This document shows positions 27,519 through 36,326 of a stretch of DNA of 56,938 nt, piece by piece. Every line of letters starts with the position of its first letter. The first letter of the stretch is position 1. The translations under genes were made by a program, and so were the position numbers. The stretch is from Flavobacteriaceae bacterium (lineage in GTDB: Bacteria > Bacteroidota > Bacteroidia > Flavobacteriales > Flavobacteriaceae). The notes under the pieces are model-generated. The model did no database searches, was not told the origin of the DNA, and saw nothing but the letters and a program-made list of their open reading frames with translations. Location of the stretch: assembly GCA_030829155.1 (NCBI GenBank), contig JAURBD010000001.1, positions 1 to 56,938 on the forward strand, in the 5' to 3' direction.

Positions 27519-27538
27519 AGGGGTCTACAAAGACCCTT
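27519..27538 (-). other. Hairpin in the nrdB-nrdA gap
   Basis: GGGTCT and AGACCC form a 6-bp perfect core around a 4-base loop, extendable by two pairs including one G-U. No T-tract follows on the minus strand, so it is more likely an mRNA processing or stability element than a terminator. Confidence 0.4.
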
Positions 27539-27597
27539 AATCAGGTTGTTTGTTTTTGGGGTTGAGGCATAGATATTAAGCAGGGTTAACTGAATTA

Positions 27598-28587
27598 CTA
27601 GAAATCAGCATCAAAACTGATCTTAGTTTCTTGATCTTCTTGGTTGAGCACTCCTGCTTTTTGATATTCTGACACTCGTTTTTCAAAGAAATTTGTTTTT
27701 CCCTGAAGTGATATCATATCCATAAAATCGAATGGATTGGTTACATTAAATTGCTTATCACAGCCTAACTCTTGTAACAACCGATCGGTTACAAACTCCA
27801 GATACTGCGTCATCAATTTCGCATTCATTCCAATCAGACTTACTGGAAGAGATTCAGTAACAAATTCTCTTTCGATGTTGAGTGCATCAATAATAATTTC
27901 TTCAATACGCTCTTTGGGAACTTTATTAACCAAATGGTTATTATGCAGATGAACTGCAAAATCACAATGGACTCCTTCATCTCTAGAAATCAACTCATTT
28001 GAAAAAGTAAGCCCTGGCATAAGACCTCTCTTCTTCAGCCAATAAATAGAACAAAATGCTCCTGAAAAGAAAATCCCTTCAACAGCGGCAAATGCAATTA
28101 AACGTTCAGCAAATGAATCCGACTCAATCCATTTGAGTGCCCATTTTGCTTTCTTCTGAATAGCTGGAAAAACGTCAATCGCTTGAAACAATTGATTTTT
28201 CTCTTGCTCATCTTTTACATAAGTATCGATTAGTAAAGAATATGTTTCTGAATGAATATTCTCCATCATGATTTGAAAACCATAGAAAAACTTAGCTTCT
28301 GAGTATTGAACTTCATTGACAAAATTTTCAGCTAAATTTTCATTTACAATTCCATCTGAAGCAGCGAAAAAAGCTAAAATATGTTTTATAAAGTACTTTT
28401 CATCTTTATTCAACTTGGTTTCCCAGTCGGTTAAATCTTGGTGTAAATCAATTTCTTCTGCAGTCCAAAAACTAGCCTCCATCTTCTTATACCATTCCCA
28501 AATATCATGATGTTCAATTGGAAAAATTACAAATCTATTTTTATTTTCTTGAAGGATGGGTTCTACTGCTTTTGTCATATTCGTCAT
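27598..28587 (-). CDS. nrdB: Ribonucleoside-diphosphate reductase, beta subunit (class I)
   Basis: 329 residues, ferritin-like. It supplies the metal cofactor and radical for NrdA. Metal-ligand helices are visible: FFAASDGIVNENLAENF, ENIHSETYSLLIDTY (E-x-x-H with a following Tyr), AVEGIFFSGAFCSIYWLKKR and SRDEGVHCDFAVHLH. The C-terminal tail ends KISFDADF, the usual peptide that docks on NrdA. A second in-frame ATG is three codons in. The gap to nrdA is 108 bases and holds a hairpin. The 210 bases upstream show no clear NrdR box. Confidence 0.96.
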   Translation of the reverse strand: MTNMTKAVEPILQENKNRFVIFPIEHHDIWEWYKKMEASFWTAEEIDLHQDLTDWETKLNKDEKYFIKHILAFFAASDGIVNENLAENFVNEVQYSEAKFFYGFQIMMENIHSETYSLLIDTYVKDEQEKNQLFQAIDVFPAIQKKAKWALKWIESDSFAERLIAFAAVEGIFFSGAFCSIYWLKKRGLMPGLTFSNELISRDEGVHCDFAVHLHNNHLVNKVPKERIEEIIIDALNIEREFVTESLPVSLIGMNAKLMTQYLEFVTDRLLQELGCDKQFNVTNPFDFMDMISLQGKTNFFEKRVSEYQKAGVLNQEDQETKISFDADF

Positions 28588-28797
28588 TAATAAATTTATG
28601 TGCTTCTATTTTCTTTCTTACAAAGATTGAAAATTGTTGTGATAAATGAAAGCCATAATTATTCACAATGAAGCTTAGTTTTTAACAAAAAACACAAAAA
28701 AGAGTAAAAAAAAGAAAAAATGTGTTTTATTTAAAAGGTTGATAGTCAATTATTTAAAAACTAATAAATGGGTTGAGCCCTTGTAAACATTGAATTA

Positions 28798-29367
28798 TTA
28801 AGAAAAGTTTTTTTTTGCAACTTGATCCAATTCATTGTACCAGTCTTCTCCAAATTTTCTGATGAGTGCATCTTTAACAAATTTATATATCGGGATTTTT
28901 AGTTGAGCACCTAAAGAACACGCTGTATCACAAATTTGCCAATGATGATAATTAACTGCACTAAATTCATTGTATTTTTGAACTCTTACGGGATACAAAT
29001 GACAGGATACCGGTTTTTTCCAATCCAACTTTCCATCTTTGTGTGCATTTTCAATACCGCACTGTGCAACTCCTTTGTCTGTAAATACCGTATAGGCACA
29101 TTCTTTACCATTTACCAGAGGGGTTTCCCATTCTCCATGAAAGCCTTCGATGAATTTTCCTTGTTCTTTTATTGCTGCTTTTCCTTCTGAATTTAAATAA
29201 GGTGCAATATTGTCATAATTATCTTCAAGAATTTGAAGTTCTTCTTTTTCTAGAGGGGCGCCTGCCTCGCCTTGGACACAACAAGCCCCTTTACATTGAG
29301 AAATATTGCATACAAAATCACGATCCAAGAGATCTTCGGAGACTAATGTTTTTCCTATTTGTAGCAT
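28798..29367 (-). CDS. DUF3109 cysteine-rich protein
   Basis: 189 residues, no signal peptide. DUF3109 proteins are widespread in Bacteroidota and of unknown function. The cysteine cluster CNISQCKGACC (residues 20-30), then CAYTVF, GVAQCGIENAHKDGK, PVSCHLYPVRV and ICDTACSLG give eight or more conserved cysteines, suggesting metal or Fe-S binding in the YkgJ/Zn-Fe cluster superfamily. The ATG lies four bases after an exact -7 box, so the mRNA is probably leaderless. It diverges from marC. Confidence 0.88.
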   Translation of the reverse strand: MLQIGKTLVSEDLLDRDFVCNISQCKGACCVQGEAGAPLEKEELQILEDNYDNIAPYLNSEGKAAIKEQGKFIEGFHGEWETPLVNGKECAYTVFTDKGVAQCGIENAHKDGKLDWKKPVSCHLYPVRVQKYNEFSAVNYHHWQICDTACSLGAQLKIPIYKFVKDALIRKFGEDWYNELDQVAKKNFS

Positions 29368-29371
29368 ATTT

Positions 29372-29379
29372 CAAAGATA
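29372..29379 (-). promoter_or_regulatory. Predicted -7 box for the DUF3109 gene
   Basis: The minus strand reads TATCTTTG, an exact match, ending four bases before the ATG at 29367. This predicts a transcript starting at or next to the start codon. Confidence 0.55.
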
Positions 29380-29455
29380 CGAAGGTTATTGTCAAAAAAG
29401 AAGCTGTTTAAATCTAAAAATAATCAAGAAAAAAAGTACTTTCGCAAAAAAAAAA

Positions 29456-30028
29456 ATGAACATTAACGCTAAAGAAATTTTTGCTGCAGGAATGATTCTT
29501 TTTGCAGTAATAGATATTATTGGAAATATACCTGTAATTATTTCTCTTCGAAAAAAAGTAGGGCATATCCAATCCGGTAAGGCCTCGATTGTTTCTTGCT
29601 TTATAATGATTGGTTTTCTGTTTTTAGGTGAAGAGATATTGAACCTCATAGGTATCGATATAAATTCCTTTGCAGTTGCTGGTGCATTTATTATATTTTT
29701 TTTGGCAATTGAAATGGTTCTCGGGATTAACCTTTATAAAGACGATGCTCCAGAAACAGCTTCAATTGTACCTTTAGCTTTTCCGATGATTGCTGGTGCA
29801 GGAACGATGACTTCATTGCTTTCTCTTCGAGCAGAATTTGAGGTCATTAACATCATTATTGCTATTGTTATTAATATCATTATTGTTTATATTATTTTGA
29901 AATCTTCAAAAAAAATAGAATCTATTTTAGGGGCTTCTGGAATCAGTGTTATTCGTAAGGTTTTTGGGGTAGTTCTTTTGGCAATTTCAGTAAAACTTTT
30001 TACAACCAACATAAGTCAAATCATATAA
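29456..30028 (+). CDS. MarC family integral membrane protein
   Basis: 190 residues from the ATG at 29456. Six hydrophobic segments are seen, among them AAGMILFAVIDIIGNIPVII, SFAVAGAFIIFFLAIEMVLG, IIIAIVINIIIVYIILK and VFGVVLLAISVKLF. The family motif IVPLAFPMIAGAGTMTSLL is intact. MarC proteins were once thought to affect antibiotic resistance; their transport substrate is not established. A near-consensus box TACTTTCG at 29437-29444 probably drives it, divergent from the DUF3109 gene. In-frame codons upstream belong to that promoter region, not to the protein. Confidence 0.88.
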   Translation: MNINAKEIFAAGMILFAVIDIIGNIPVIISLRKKVGHIQSGKASIVSCFIMIGFLFLGEEILNLIGIDINSFAVAGAFIIFFLAIEMVLGINLYKDDAPETASIVPLAFPMIAGAGTMTSLLSLRAEFEVINIIIAIVINIIIVYIILKSSKKIESILGASGISVIRKVFGVVLLAISVKLFTTNISQII

Positions 30029-30113
30029 AACAGTGATTCTCTTTTTCTTTTAGTGTTTAGAATACTAAATTTGTAAGTGTGCTAACCTTATTAATACTTT
30101 TAATTCAAATTGT

Positions 30114-30314
30114 ATGAAAATTTTTATTCGAATAATGATGGTTCTAGCTCTTGGGATGCTTGTTTTTAATAGCACTAGAATAGATTTTGATGCACCATTA
30201 GATGGAGACAGTAGCGTAGCATTGATAGGAGTTATGGCTTCGGCTTGTGCCTTTTTACTATTGTTTATACTTGTGTTATCAAAAAAAATAGCGGCTAAGG
30301 TTAACAAAAAATAG
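30114..30314 (+). CDS. Small two-span membrane protein
   Basis: 66 residues. An N-terminal hydrophobic segment (MKIFIRIMMVLALGMLVFN) is followed by a polar stretch STRIDFDAPLDGDSSV, a second span (ALIGVMASACAFLLLFILVL) and a basic tail KKIAAKVNKK. I recall similar short proteins in other flavobacteria with the same DGDSSVALIG centre, so it is a real conserved gene of unknown role. It is convergent with the S41 protease, with 7 bases between the ends. Confidence 0.75.
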   Translation: MKIFIRIMMVLALGMLVFNSTRIDFDAPLDGDSSVALIGVMASACAFLLLFILVLSKKIAAKVNKK

Positions 30315-30321
30315 CCTCAAT

Positions 30322-31902
30322 CTAAGGATTCTCATTCAATAGTTCTTTTGTCTTATTAATGAACTCATCTTGACTATGAACAATCTGTAAAAAAGCTTCT
30401 TGATTGAAAAGCTGTAGAGCCATAAAGGATTTAATTGAGTTCAAAATTAAAACTTCGTTTTCCATATTAATGGATACCCCTTGTTGCTCAAAATAAACCT
30501 CAATATTTTCAAGAAGTAGTTCTTTGTTTGCTAGTGGGGTTTGAATAAAATCTTCTTTGGACTTAAAATCATAAAGGGAACGGTTTTTATCCAACTCTAA
30601 AAAAACAAAATGACTTACAAGATTGGAACGAATGATATAATTATCCCACTCTTTATCTAGATTTAATGATCCAGGCACATACTCATCGGGAATTATGCCT
30701 CCCCCTCCATAAACCACTCTCCCCTTTGGAGTTATGTATTTCAAAGAGTCATTTACCGGAATACTCTCTTTGGTTTGAATTTCTCCAGTTTCATATCGTT
30801 TGCCTATTTCGTCATAATAGTCTTCTTTACCCTTATTAAACGGTCGTTGAATTGAGCGTCCTGTTGGTGTGTAATATCGGGCTGTTGTCAATCGAATAGC
30901 ATCTCCAGATCCCAGGGGTATCTGCTGTTGAACCAAACCTTTCCCAAAAGAACGGCGTCCAATAATATGAGCCCTATCATTATCTTGTAAGGCCCCTGCA
31001 ACCACTTCACTAGCCGAAGCAGATTGGCCATTTATCAATACATAGACTTGTCCTTCTTCAAAAAGGCCTCCTCCAGTAGCCACAATAGATTTTCTCTTTC
31101 CTTGATTACTTTGTGTGATAATCATTATTTTCCCTTTGGATAGAAAGGCATCGGTTATTTCTTCAGCAATGTGCAAATATCCTCCGGGGTTATCTCTAAG
31201 ATCGAGAACTAGTTTTTTTGCCCCCTTTAGCTTTAATTCATTTAAAGTTTTTTTAAATTCTTTGCCAGAGGTTTCTGCAAAACGATTGAGCTGAATATAA
31301 CCAACTCCTTTTGTTAAGAGATACCCATAAACCGATGGGATAGGCACCTCTCCACGTTCTACATCAAAGTTTAGAAATTTTTTTGTTTGCTTTCTATAGA
31401 TTTTTAACTGAACTGTTGTTTTTGGCTTTCCCTTTAGTGTTTTTATGATTGATGCGCTGGTTCTGCTTTGACCGTATAAGGTATCTTGATTCGCTATTAA
31501 AATTCGGTCTCCAGGAAGAATTCCAGCAGCTTTACTTGGCCCTTTTTCTAAAACTCGAACTATACTTACAGTGTCCTGTTCCATGAAAAAACTAACTCCA
31601 ATACCTACAAATGTTCCTTGCATTTCTTCATTAATCTTTTGCATTTCTTCCCCAGGAATGTATACTGAATGGGGATCCAGTTGACTGATGGAATTGTCAA
31701 TTATTTTATTTACCAAACTATCTATGTCGATTTCATCAACATAGTTTGATTCGATATATTGAATAAATTTAATTAGTTTTTGACTGCTCTCAATTTTAAA
31801 ACTTGTAGCATTGAAAACCAATTGTTGATTACTCCCTATGGTGAAGCCCAAAAAAAGAGAAAGAAGTACGATTATACAAAGATATAAGTTGTTGTTGTTC
31901 AT
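30322..31902 (-). CDS. C-terminal processing peptidase, S41 family
   Basis: 526 residues. An N-terminal signal anchor (LYLCIIVLLSLFLGFTIG) exports it. A PDZ domain follows (GIGVSFFMEQDTVSIVRVLE through KAAGILPGDRILIANQDT), then the S41 protease core. The catalytic serine is in YVLINGQSASASEVVAGALQ and the catalytic lysine in RRSFGKGLVQQQIPL. CTPs cleave periplasmic proteins from their C-terminus. A 125-residue C-terminal helical part is typical in Bacteroidota. The gene begins 11 bases after the dCMP deaminase stop. Confidence 0.93.
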   Translation of the reverse strand: MNNNNLYLCIIVLLSLFLGFTIGSNQQLVFNATSFKIESSQKLIKFIQYIESNYVDEIDIDSLVNKIIDNSISQLDPHSVYIPGEEMQKINEEMQGTFVGIGVSFFMEQDTVSIVRVLEKGPSKAAGILPGDRILIANQDTLYGQSRTSASIIKTLKGKPKTTVQLKIYRKQTKKFLNFDVERGEVPIPSVYGYLLTKGVGYIQLNRFAETSGKEFKKTLNELKLKGAKKLVLDLRDNPGGYLHIAEEITDAFLSKGKIMIITQSNQGKRKSIVATGGGLFEEGQVYVLINGQSASASEVVAGALQDNDRAHIIGRRSFGKGLVQQQIPLGSGDAIRLTTARYYTPTGRSIQRPFNKGKEDYYDEIGKRYETGEIQTKESIPVNDSLKYITPKGRVVYGGGGIIPDEYVPGSLNLDKEWDNYIIRSNLVSHFVFLELDKNRSLYDFKSKEDFIQTPLANKELLLENIEVYFEQQGVSINMENEVLILNSIKSFMALQLFNQEAFLQIVHSQDEFINKTKELLNENP

Positions 31903-31913
31903 AGAGCAGGGTA

Positions 31914-32327
31914 TCAGGGAAGGTGGAATAATTCAATTCCTGCTTTTTTCAAAAAATCCAATCCAGAAGTATCTTTATAAGTCGTAGCATAAACTAATCG
32001 TTTAATTCCTGCTTGATGAATTAATTTTGAACATTCTTTACATGGAGATAAGGTTATGTAAAGTGTAGCTCCATTACAAGACTGAGTAGATGCAGCTACT
32101 TTTAAAATTGCGTTGGCTTCAGCATGAAGAACATACCATTTCGTGAAATGATCCTCATCTTCACAAACATTCTCAAAACCTGAAGGGGTTCCATTATATC
32201 CATCCGAAATTATCATACGGTCTTTGACAATCAAAGCACCAACTTTTTTTCGCTCACAATATGAAAGTTGTCCCCAAATTTCAGCCATTTTTAAATAGGC
32301 CTGATCGTATTTTAATTGTTTATCCAT
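31914..32327 (-). CDS. dCMP/deoxycytidylate deaminase family protein
   Basis: 137 residues. It converts dCMP to dUMP for dTTP synthesis. The zinc site is H68-A-E70 (VLHAEANAIL) with P95-C96-K-E-C99 (SPCKECSKLI), the standard deaminase set; substrate-loop residues GYNGTPSGFENV are those of dCMP deaminases. No allosteric extension is seen. It is first in a two-gene unit with the S41 protease, a pairing that is common in flavobacteria but has no obvious functional link. Confidence 0.93.
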   Translation of the reverse strand: MDKQLKYDQAYLKMAEIWGQLSYCERKKVGALIVKDRMIISDGYNGTPSGFENVCEDEDHFTKWYVLHAEANAILKVAASTQSCNGATLYITLSPCKECSKLIHQAGIKRLVYATTYKDTSGLDFLKKAGIELFHLP

Positions 32328-32405
32328 TATTTGCTAAGATACTAGAAATATAATGCTATTAAAAAATCATTAAGCCTTATTTAAATTCACAAAAAATGAA
32401 TCCCT

Positions 32406-33629
32406 TTAGTTGTTTTTGATGAATGATTTAAGAAACATACTTTTCATGTTGAACCAAAAAGCTAATAATCCAATCATTTGCTTTTTGGGTCTTTTCCCCT
32501 TTCCAAGTCTGTGAATTTGTAATTCATACCAAGGTAATTCAATACCTCCCATTTTGTCTATCATTTTAATTCCTGATGTTGGAATGGGAGTTTCGAAACT
32601 TTCTATCTTTTTTGAAAAAATATCTTGAGCTAATTCGGGATACAAACAAAAAGGTCTAGCCAATCCGACAATATCTAAATTACCATTAGCCAATGCTTTT
32701 TCCATAACGGTTACCGTTCGAAAACCTCCGGTGAGCATTAAAGGTTTGGTTGTTATTTTCCTTGCTCTCTCAACATAATCTAAAAAATATGCCTCACGTT
32801 CTTGGGTGCTCTTTTTTTGTTTATGCCCAACCATAGCTGGCTTTTCGTAAGTTCCTCCAGAAATTTCAAGCAAATCGATTCCTTCTTTTGATAAAATTCG
32901 AATTACTTCTAAAGATTCTTCTTCCGAAAACCCACCACGTTGAAAATCGGCAGAGTTAATTTTAATTCCAATAGGATATTCTTTCCCAACTTGAGTTCGT
33001 ATTTCTCGGTAAATCTCAATCACAAAACGCATTCGATTTTCAAGGGTTCCACCCCATTTATCTTTTCTTGTGTTGCTTAGAGGAGATAAAAATTGACTTA
33101 CTAAATAACCATGTGCACCATGGATTTGACAGCCAGTAAAACCTGCATTTTGCATTATTTTTGCTGTATTTCCAAAGCGTTTGATTATTTCCCATATCGC
33201 ATCTTCACTTAATGGGGTTGGTTTTTTGAACATTCTAGAGGCTGCTCCCATTTTCAAAGAAACGGCAGAAGGAGCAACAACCTCTTTATTGATTGAAGCG
33301 AATGCTTGACGACCGGGGTGATTCAATTGTGGCCAAATGTGGGTTCTCGTTCCTTCGCAGGATTTTGCCCAATCTTGCAATAATTTAAAACTTGATCTAT
33401 CTTCAACTACTACATTTCTGGGTTCCCCCAAAGCCCTAGAATCAATCATTACGTTTCCAGTAATGAGTAAGCCAGACCCTCCTTTAGACCATACTTTATA
33501 AGCTTTAATTAAATTTTTAGTAGGTGCATTTTGTAGTGTTCCCATATTCTCACTCATTGCAGATTTTGCAATTCTATTTTGTAAAAGTGTTCCGTTAGGA
33601 AGTTTAAAAGAAGAAGCTAGGTGTTTCAT
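32406..33629 (-). CDS. NADH:flavin oxidoreductase, Old Yellow Enzyme family
   Basis: 407 residues from the ATG at 33629; the codon before it is TTG. An FMN-binding TIM barrel: NRIAKSAMSENMGTLQNAP near the N-terminus, HIWPQLNHPGRQAF, GCQIHGAHGYLVSQFLSPLS with the catalytic His-Gly-Ala-His, NTRKDKWGGTLENRMRFV, and the phosphate loop LMLTGGFRTVTVMEKALANG. No 4Fe-4S domain follows, so it is the short OYE form that reduces activated C=C bonds. The substrate is unknown. It is a single-gene unit. Confidence 0.92.
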   Translation of the reverse strand: MKHLASSFKLPNGTLLQNRIAKSAMSENMGTLQNAPTKNLIKAYKVWSKGGSGLLITGNVMIDSRALGEPRNVVVEDRSSFKLLQDWAKSCEGTRTHIWPQLNHPGRQAFASINKEVVAPSAVSLKMGAASRMFKKPTPLSEDAIWEIIKRFGNTAKIMQNAGFTGCQIHGAHGYLVSQFLSPLSNTRKDKWGGTLENRMRFVIEIYREIRTQVGKEYPIGIKINSADFQRGGFSEEESLEVIRILSKEGIDLLEISGGTYEKPAMVGHKQKKSTQEREAYFLDYVERARKITTKPLMLTGGFRTVTVMEKALANGNLDIVGLARPFCLYPELAQDIFSKKIESFETPIPTSGIKMIDKMGGIELPWYELQIHRLGKGKRPKKQMIGLLAFWFNMKSMFLKSFIKNN

Positions 33630-33705
33630 CAAGTGGTTTTTTTAATGCCAATGAAGATACAAACTTATCTTTTATCCAACCTCAAAAAATTACTCTTGCG
33701 ACACT

Positions 33706-34278
33706 CTAAAATGGGCTAGATTTTGCCATCATTGTCAAAGCTTGTGAGAGTATCATTGCACCAATTAATAACTGCCACTTGGAGCTTGAAGTTTTTAAAA
33801 TTCTAATAGCAAAAAAATTGAGTATCAACAAGCCCACCACAATACAAACCTGAATAATTTCGATCCCTAAAGCAAAAGAAAGTAATTCTGTTAATGCATC
33901 CTCCTCTGAAACAATTAATGAAAAATAACGTCCAAATCCCAAACCGTGGATGATTCCAAAAACAAAAGTAATTAAAGAAGGGAAAAGAGTTTTAAAATGA
34001 GATTTTATGTTGGTAATTAACGGAATACAACTTAAAGCAATTGTTAATGGAATTAGAAATTCAATCCATAACGCTGATAGGATTATTTCAAAATAATAGT
34101 TTCCAAAGAGTGAGAGGGTATGACCTAATGTAAAAAGGGAAACCCACCAAAACAGTCTTTTAAAATCATTAAAACTGAATGGAAGGCAAAGTGCTATTAT
34201 GAAATAAAAATGATCCAAAGCTTGGAAATCCAGAACATGATTAAATCCGAGTTGAGCATAAAATAAAATTGTTTCCAT
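33706..34278 (-). CDS. HupE/UreJ-family membrane protein
   Basis: 190 residues from ATG 34278; an upstream TTG is possible. Five to six hydrophobic spans include LDHFYFIIALCLPFSFNDFK and LFTLGHTLSLFGNYYFEIIL, the latter with the conserved GHT. GIIHGLGFGRYF matches the HGLGF motif of HupE/UreJ proteins, which are linked to nickel or cobalt handling beside hydrogenase or urease genes. None of those genes is nearby, so the cargo is unknown. It starts about 12 bases after the TerB-DnaJ gene. Confidence 0.82.
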   Translation of the reverse strand: METILFYAQLGFNHVLDFQALDHFYFIIALCLPFSFNDFKRLFWWVSLFTLGHTLSLFGNYYFEIILSALWIEFLIPLTIALSCIPLITNIKSHFKTLFPSLITFVFGIIHGLGFGRYFSLIVSEEDALTELLSFALGIEIIQVCIVVGLLILNFFAIRILKTSSSKWQLLIGAMILSQALTMMAKSSPF

Positions 34279-34289
34279 TAGTAACACTT

Positions 34290-35018
34290 TTATAGTCCGC
34301 GCTCTTTTTGAATTTTTTCATAAGCCGCTTGAACCTGTTGAAATTTTTCTTGTGCTCCTTTCTTAAGAGCTTGATTTGCAGTAGTTAATTTATCTGGATG
34401 ATGTTTTTTAGCCATAGCCCTATAGGCTTTTTTAACCTCAGCATCGGTAACATTTGAATCTATTTCTAAAATCTTATAAGCATTTCCCGCTTGTTGAATA
34501 AACATGGCTTTTACACTTTCAATATCTATCCTTCTGATTCCAAGAGCGGCAGCAATTTGTTCTATCTTATTTATTTCTGGCTGAGAAACACTCCCATCAG
34601 CATTAGCAATTCCAAAGAGAAAGTGTACAATTTGTAAACGAATATTATAAGGGGTACTGGTCACAAATAAGCGAGCAATTTTTGAAAGATCTTGAGCTTC
34701 TTTTTTTATTTCTGTATTGAATCTTGAAAAAATTGTTGCAGCATAATCTGCCCCATAATTTGCAATAAAATAATTACGTACAAACCGAAGTTCTTTTTCT
34801 TCAACCTTTTTATCTGCTTTGATTACCATAGCAGCAAGTGCTAATAAGTTCAACTCAAATTGGTTTGACCCCATAGTTCTGTAGCTTGAGTTCTTGAAAG
34901 AAGTATTGGAAGATTGTTTCATCAATCCATCAATGATACTTCCTGCAAAATATCCCAATACAGCCCCACCAAAACGTAAATAAGTATAACCCAAAACAGC
35001 GCCAATCCATTTTATCAT
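34290..35018 (-). CDS. TerB-like / DnaJ (DjlA-type) co-chaperone
   Basis: 242 residues. A glycine-rich N-terminal hydrophobic segment (WIGAVLGYTYLRFGGAVLGY) likely anchors it. A TerB-like helical domain (about 50-165: LLALAAMVIKADKKVEEKEL, FLFGIANADGSVSQPEINKI) comes next. A C-terminal J domain carries the HPD tripeptide in YRAMAKKHHPDKLTTANQA. This is the DjlA layout, stimulating DnaK at the inner membrane. It precedes the HupE/UreJ gene. Confidence 0.9.
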   Translation of the reverse strand: MIKWIGAVLGYTYLRFGGAVLGYFAGSIIDGLMKQSSNTSFKNSSYRTMGSNQFELNLLALAAMVIKADKKVEEKELRFVRNYFIANYGADYAATIFSRFNTEIKKEAQDLSKIARLFVTSTPYNIRLQIVHFLFGIANADGSVSQPEINKIEQIAAALGIRRIDIESVKAMFIQQAGNAYKILEIDSNVTDAEVKKAYRAMAKKHHPDKLTTANQALKKGAQEKFQQVQAAYEKIQKERGL

Positions 35019-35106
35019 TAATCAAAAATTTTCATCAAATATAGTTTTAACTTTAAAAAATTAAGTGAACATTATCTTAAAATGAGGCAAAATGATAGAA
35101 ACTTTT

Positions 35107-35114
35107 TATCTTTG
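35107..35114 (+). promoter_or_regulatory. Predicted -7 box for the bacilliredoxin gene
   Basis: TATCTTTG is an exact match, 21 bases before the ATG at 35136. No -33 TTG at the usual spacing. Confidence 0.5.
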
Positions 35115-35135
35115 TCCAAATTTAATAATTAGCCT

Positions 35136-35546
35136 ATGTATCCAGCAGAATTTGTACAACCTATGCGCGATGAGTTAACCGCGGCAGGATTCAAACAATT
35201 AAACGAAGTAAGTCAAGTTGACGAGGCCATAAATGCAGAGGGAACAACATTGATTGTGGTAAATTCTGTATGTGGATGTGCTGCTGCAAATGCAAGACCT
35301 GGTGTTCGTTTTTCTTTAGATAACGATAAAAAACCAAGTAACTTAGTAACCGTTTTTGCTGGTGTCGATTTTGAAGCTACAGATCATGCTCGTTCTCTTA
35401 TGGTTCCTTTCCCTCCATCCTCTCCAAGTATGGCTTTGTTCAAAAATGGTGAGTTAGTTCATATGCTTGAACGACATCACATAGAGGGTAGACCGGCTGA
35501 AATGATTTCTGAAAACCTAAAACAAGCCTATGATGAACATTGTTAA
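35136..35546 (+). CDS. Bacilliredoxin, BrxA/BrxB (YphP/YqiW) family
   Basis: 136 residues, cytosolic. It has a thioredoxin-like fold with the CGC active site C46-G-C48 in VVNSVCGCAAANARPG. The start MYPAEFVQPMRDELTAAGF is the family hallmark. In Bacillus these proteins remove bacillithiol from S-bacillithiolated proteins. Bacillithiol enzymes are not in this window, so the thiol partner is inferred. It has its own promoter and precedes plsC by 42 bases. Confidence 0.93.
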   Translation: MYPAEFVQPMRDELTAAGFKQLNEVSQVDEAINAEGTTLIVVNSVCGCAAANARPGVRFSLDNDKKPSNLVTVFAGVDFEATDHARSLMVPFPPSSPSMALFKNGELVHMLERHHIEGRPAEMISENLKQAYDEHC

Positions 35547-35588
35547 TTTTTAACCAAATTCAGTCCATCTTAGAGAAACAAAAATTTA

Positions 35589-36326
35589 ATGTATAAAATT
35601 ATCGCAATTCTCTTCACAGTTATTTTTTATCTGAGTTTTGGTTTGCTATTGTTAATTTTTCATGGAATTCAAGTTATTGCCCTGAATCTTTTTGGTTATC
35701 AAGCCCATAAAGTTTCTGTGGACATTCTCAACTTTTTCTTGTTGAGGTGTCTTAATCTTTTGGGAGCTCGAATTCATTTCAATAATCCTTTTGATTTACC
35801 TACTAATCGTCCTCTCATCATTGTTGCTAATCATCAAAACACCTTCGATATTCCCCCTCTGATTTGGCATCTAAGAAAACACCATTTAAAATTTGTCAGC
35901 AAAAAAGAATTAGGGAAAGGAATTCCCAGTGTGTCATATAATCTTCGTAACGGTGGTTCTGCTCTAATTGATAGAAAAAAAACCAGAAAAGCGGTTGATG
36001 AAATTGATCGGCACGCACAGCTTTTGAGTAAAAACAATTGGTCAACTCTTATTTTTCCAGAAGGAACAAGATCAAAAACAGGAATTCCAAAAAAATTTAA
36101 AAACAGAGGTTTACAAACTTTGATTGAAAAAATACCAAACGTTCTTATTGTTCCTATAACAATCAACAATTCATGGAAATTTAATCGATGGGGTAACTTT
36201 CCTCTTCCTTTAGCTATAAAAATGAAGTTTGACGTTCATCAACCAGTTGAACCGCCTGTTGATCTTAATCGAAATTTTTTTGATTCAATCGAGAAAACTA
36301 TAACCGATGCTATTGTTATTGATTAA
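35589..36326 (+). CDS. 1-acyl-sn-glycerol-3-phosphate acyltransferase (PlsC-like)
   Basis: 245 residues. It acylates lysophosphatidate to phosphatidate in membrane lipid synthesis. Two N-terminal hydrophobic stretches are followed by the acyltransferase motifs: IVANHQNTFDIPPLIW (NHxxxxD), KFVSKKELGKGIPSVSYNLR, and IFPEGTRSKTG (EGTR). VPITINNSW forms motif IV. Length fits PlsC. Its last 4 bases overlap the end of the convergent enoyl-CoA hydratase gene. Confidence 0.93.
   Translation: MYKIIAILFTVIFYLSFGLLLLIFHGIQVIALNLFGYQAHKVSVDILNFFLLRCLNLLGARIHFNNPFDLPTNRPLIIVANHQNTFDIPPLIWHLRKHHLKFVSKKELGKGIPSVSYNLRNGGSALIDRKKTRKAVDEIDRHAQLLSKNNWSTLIFPEGTRSKTGIPKKFKNRGLQTLIEKIPNVLIVPITINNSWKFNRWGNFPLPLAIKMKFDVHQPVEPPVDLNRNFFDSIEKTITDAIVID

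Noticed and set aside
29306..29455. A 50-residue N-terminal extension of the MarC frame
   Set aside because: It overlaps the divergent DUF3109 promoter and start; the family begins at the ATG at 29456.
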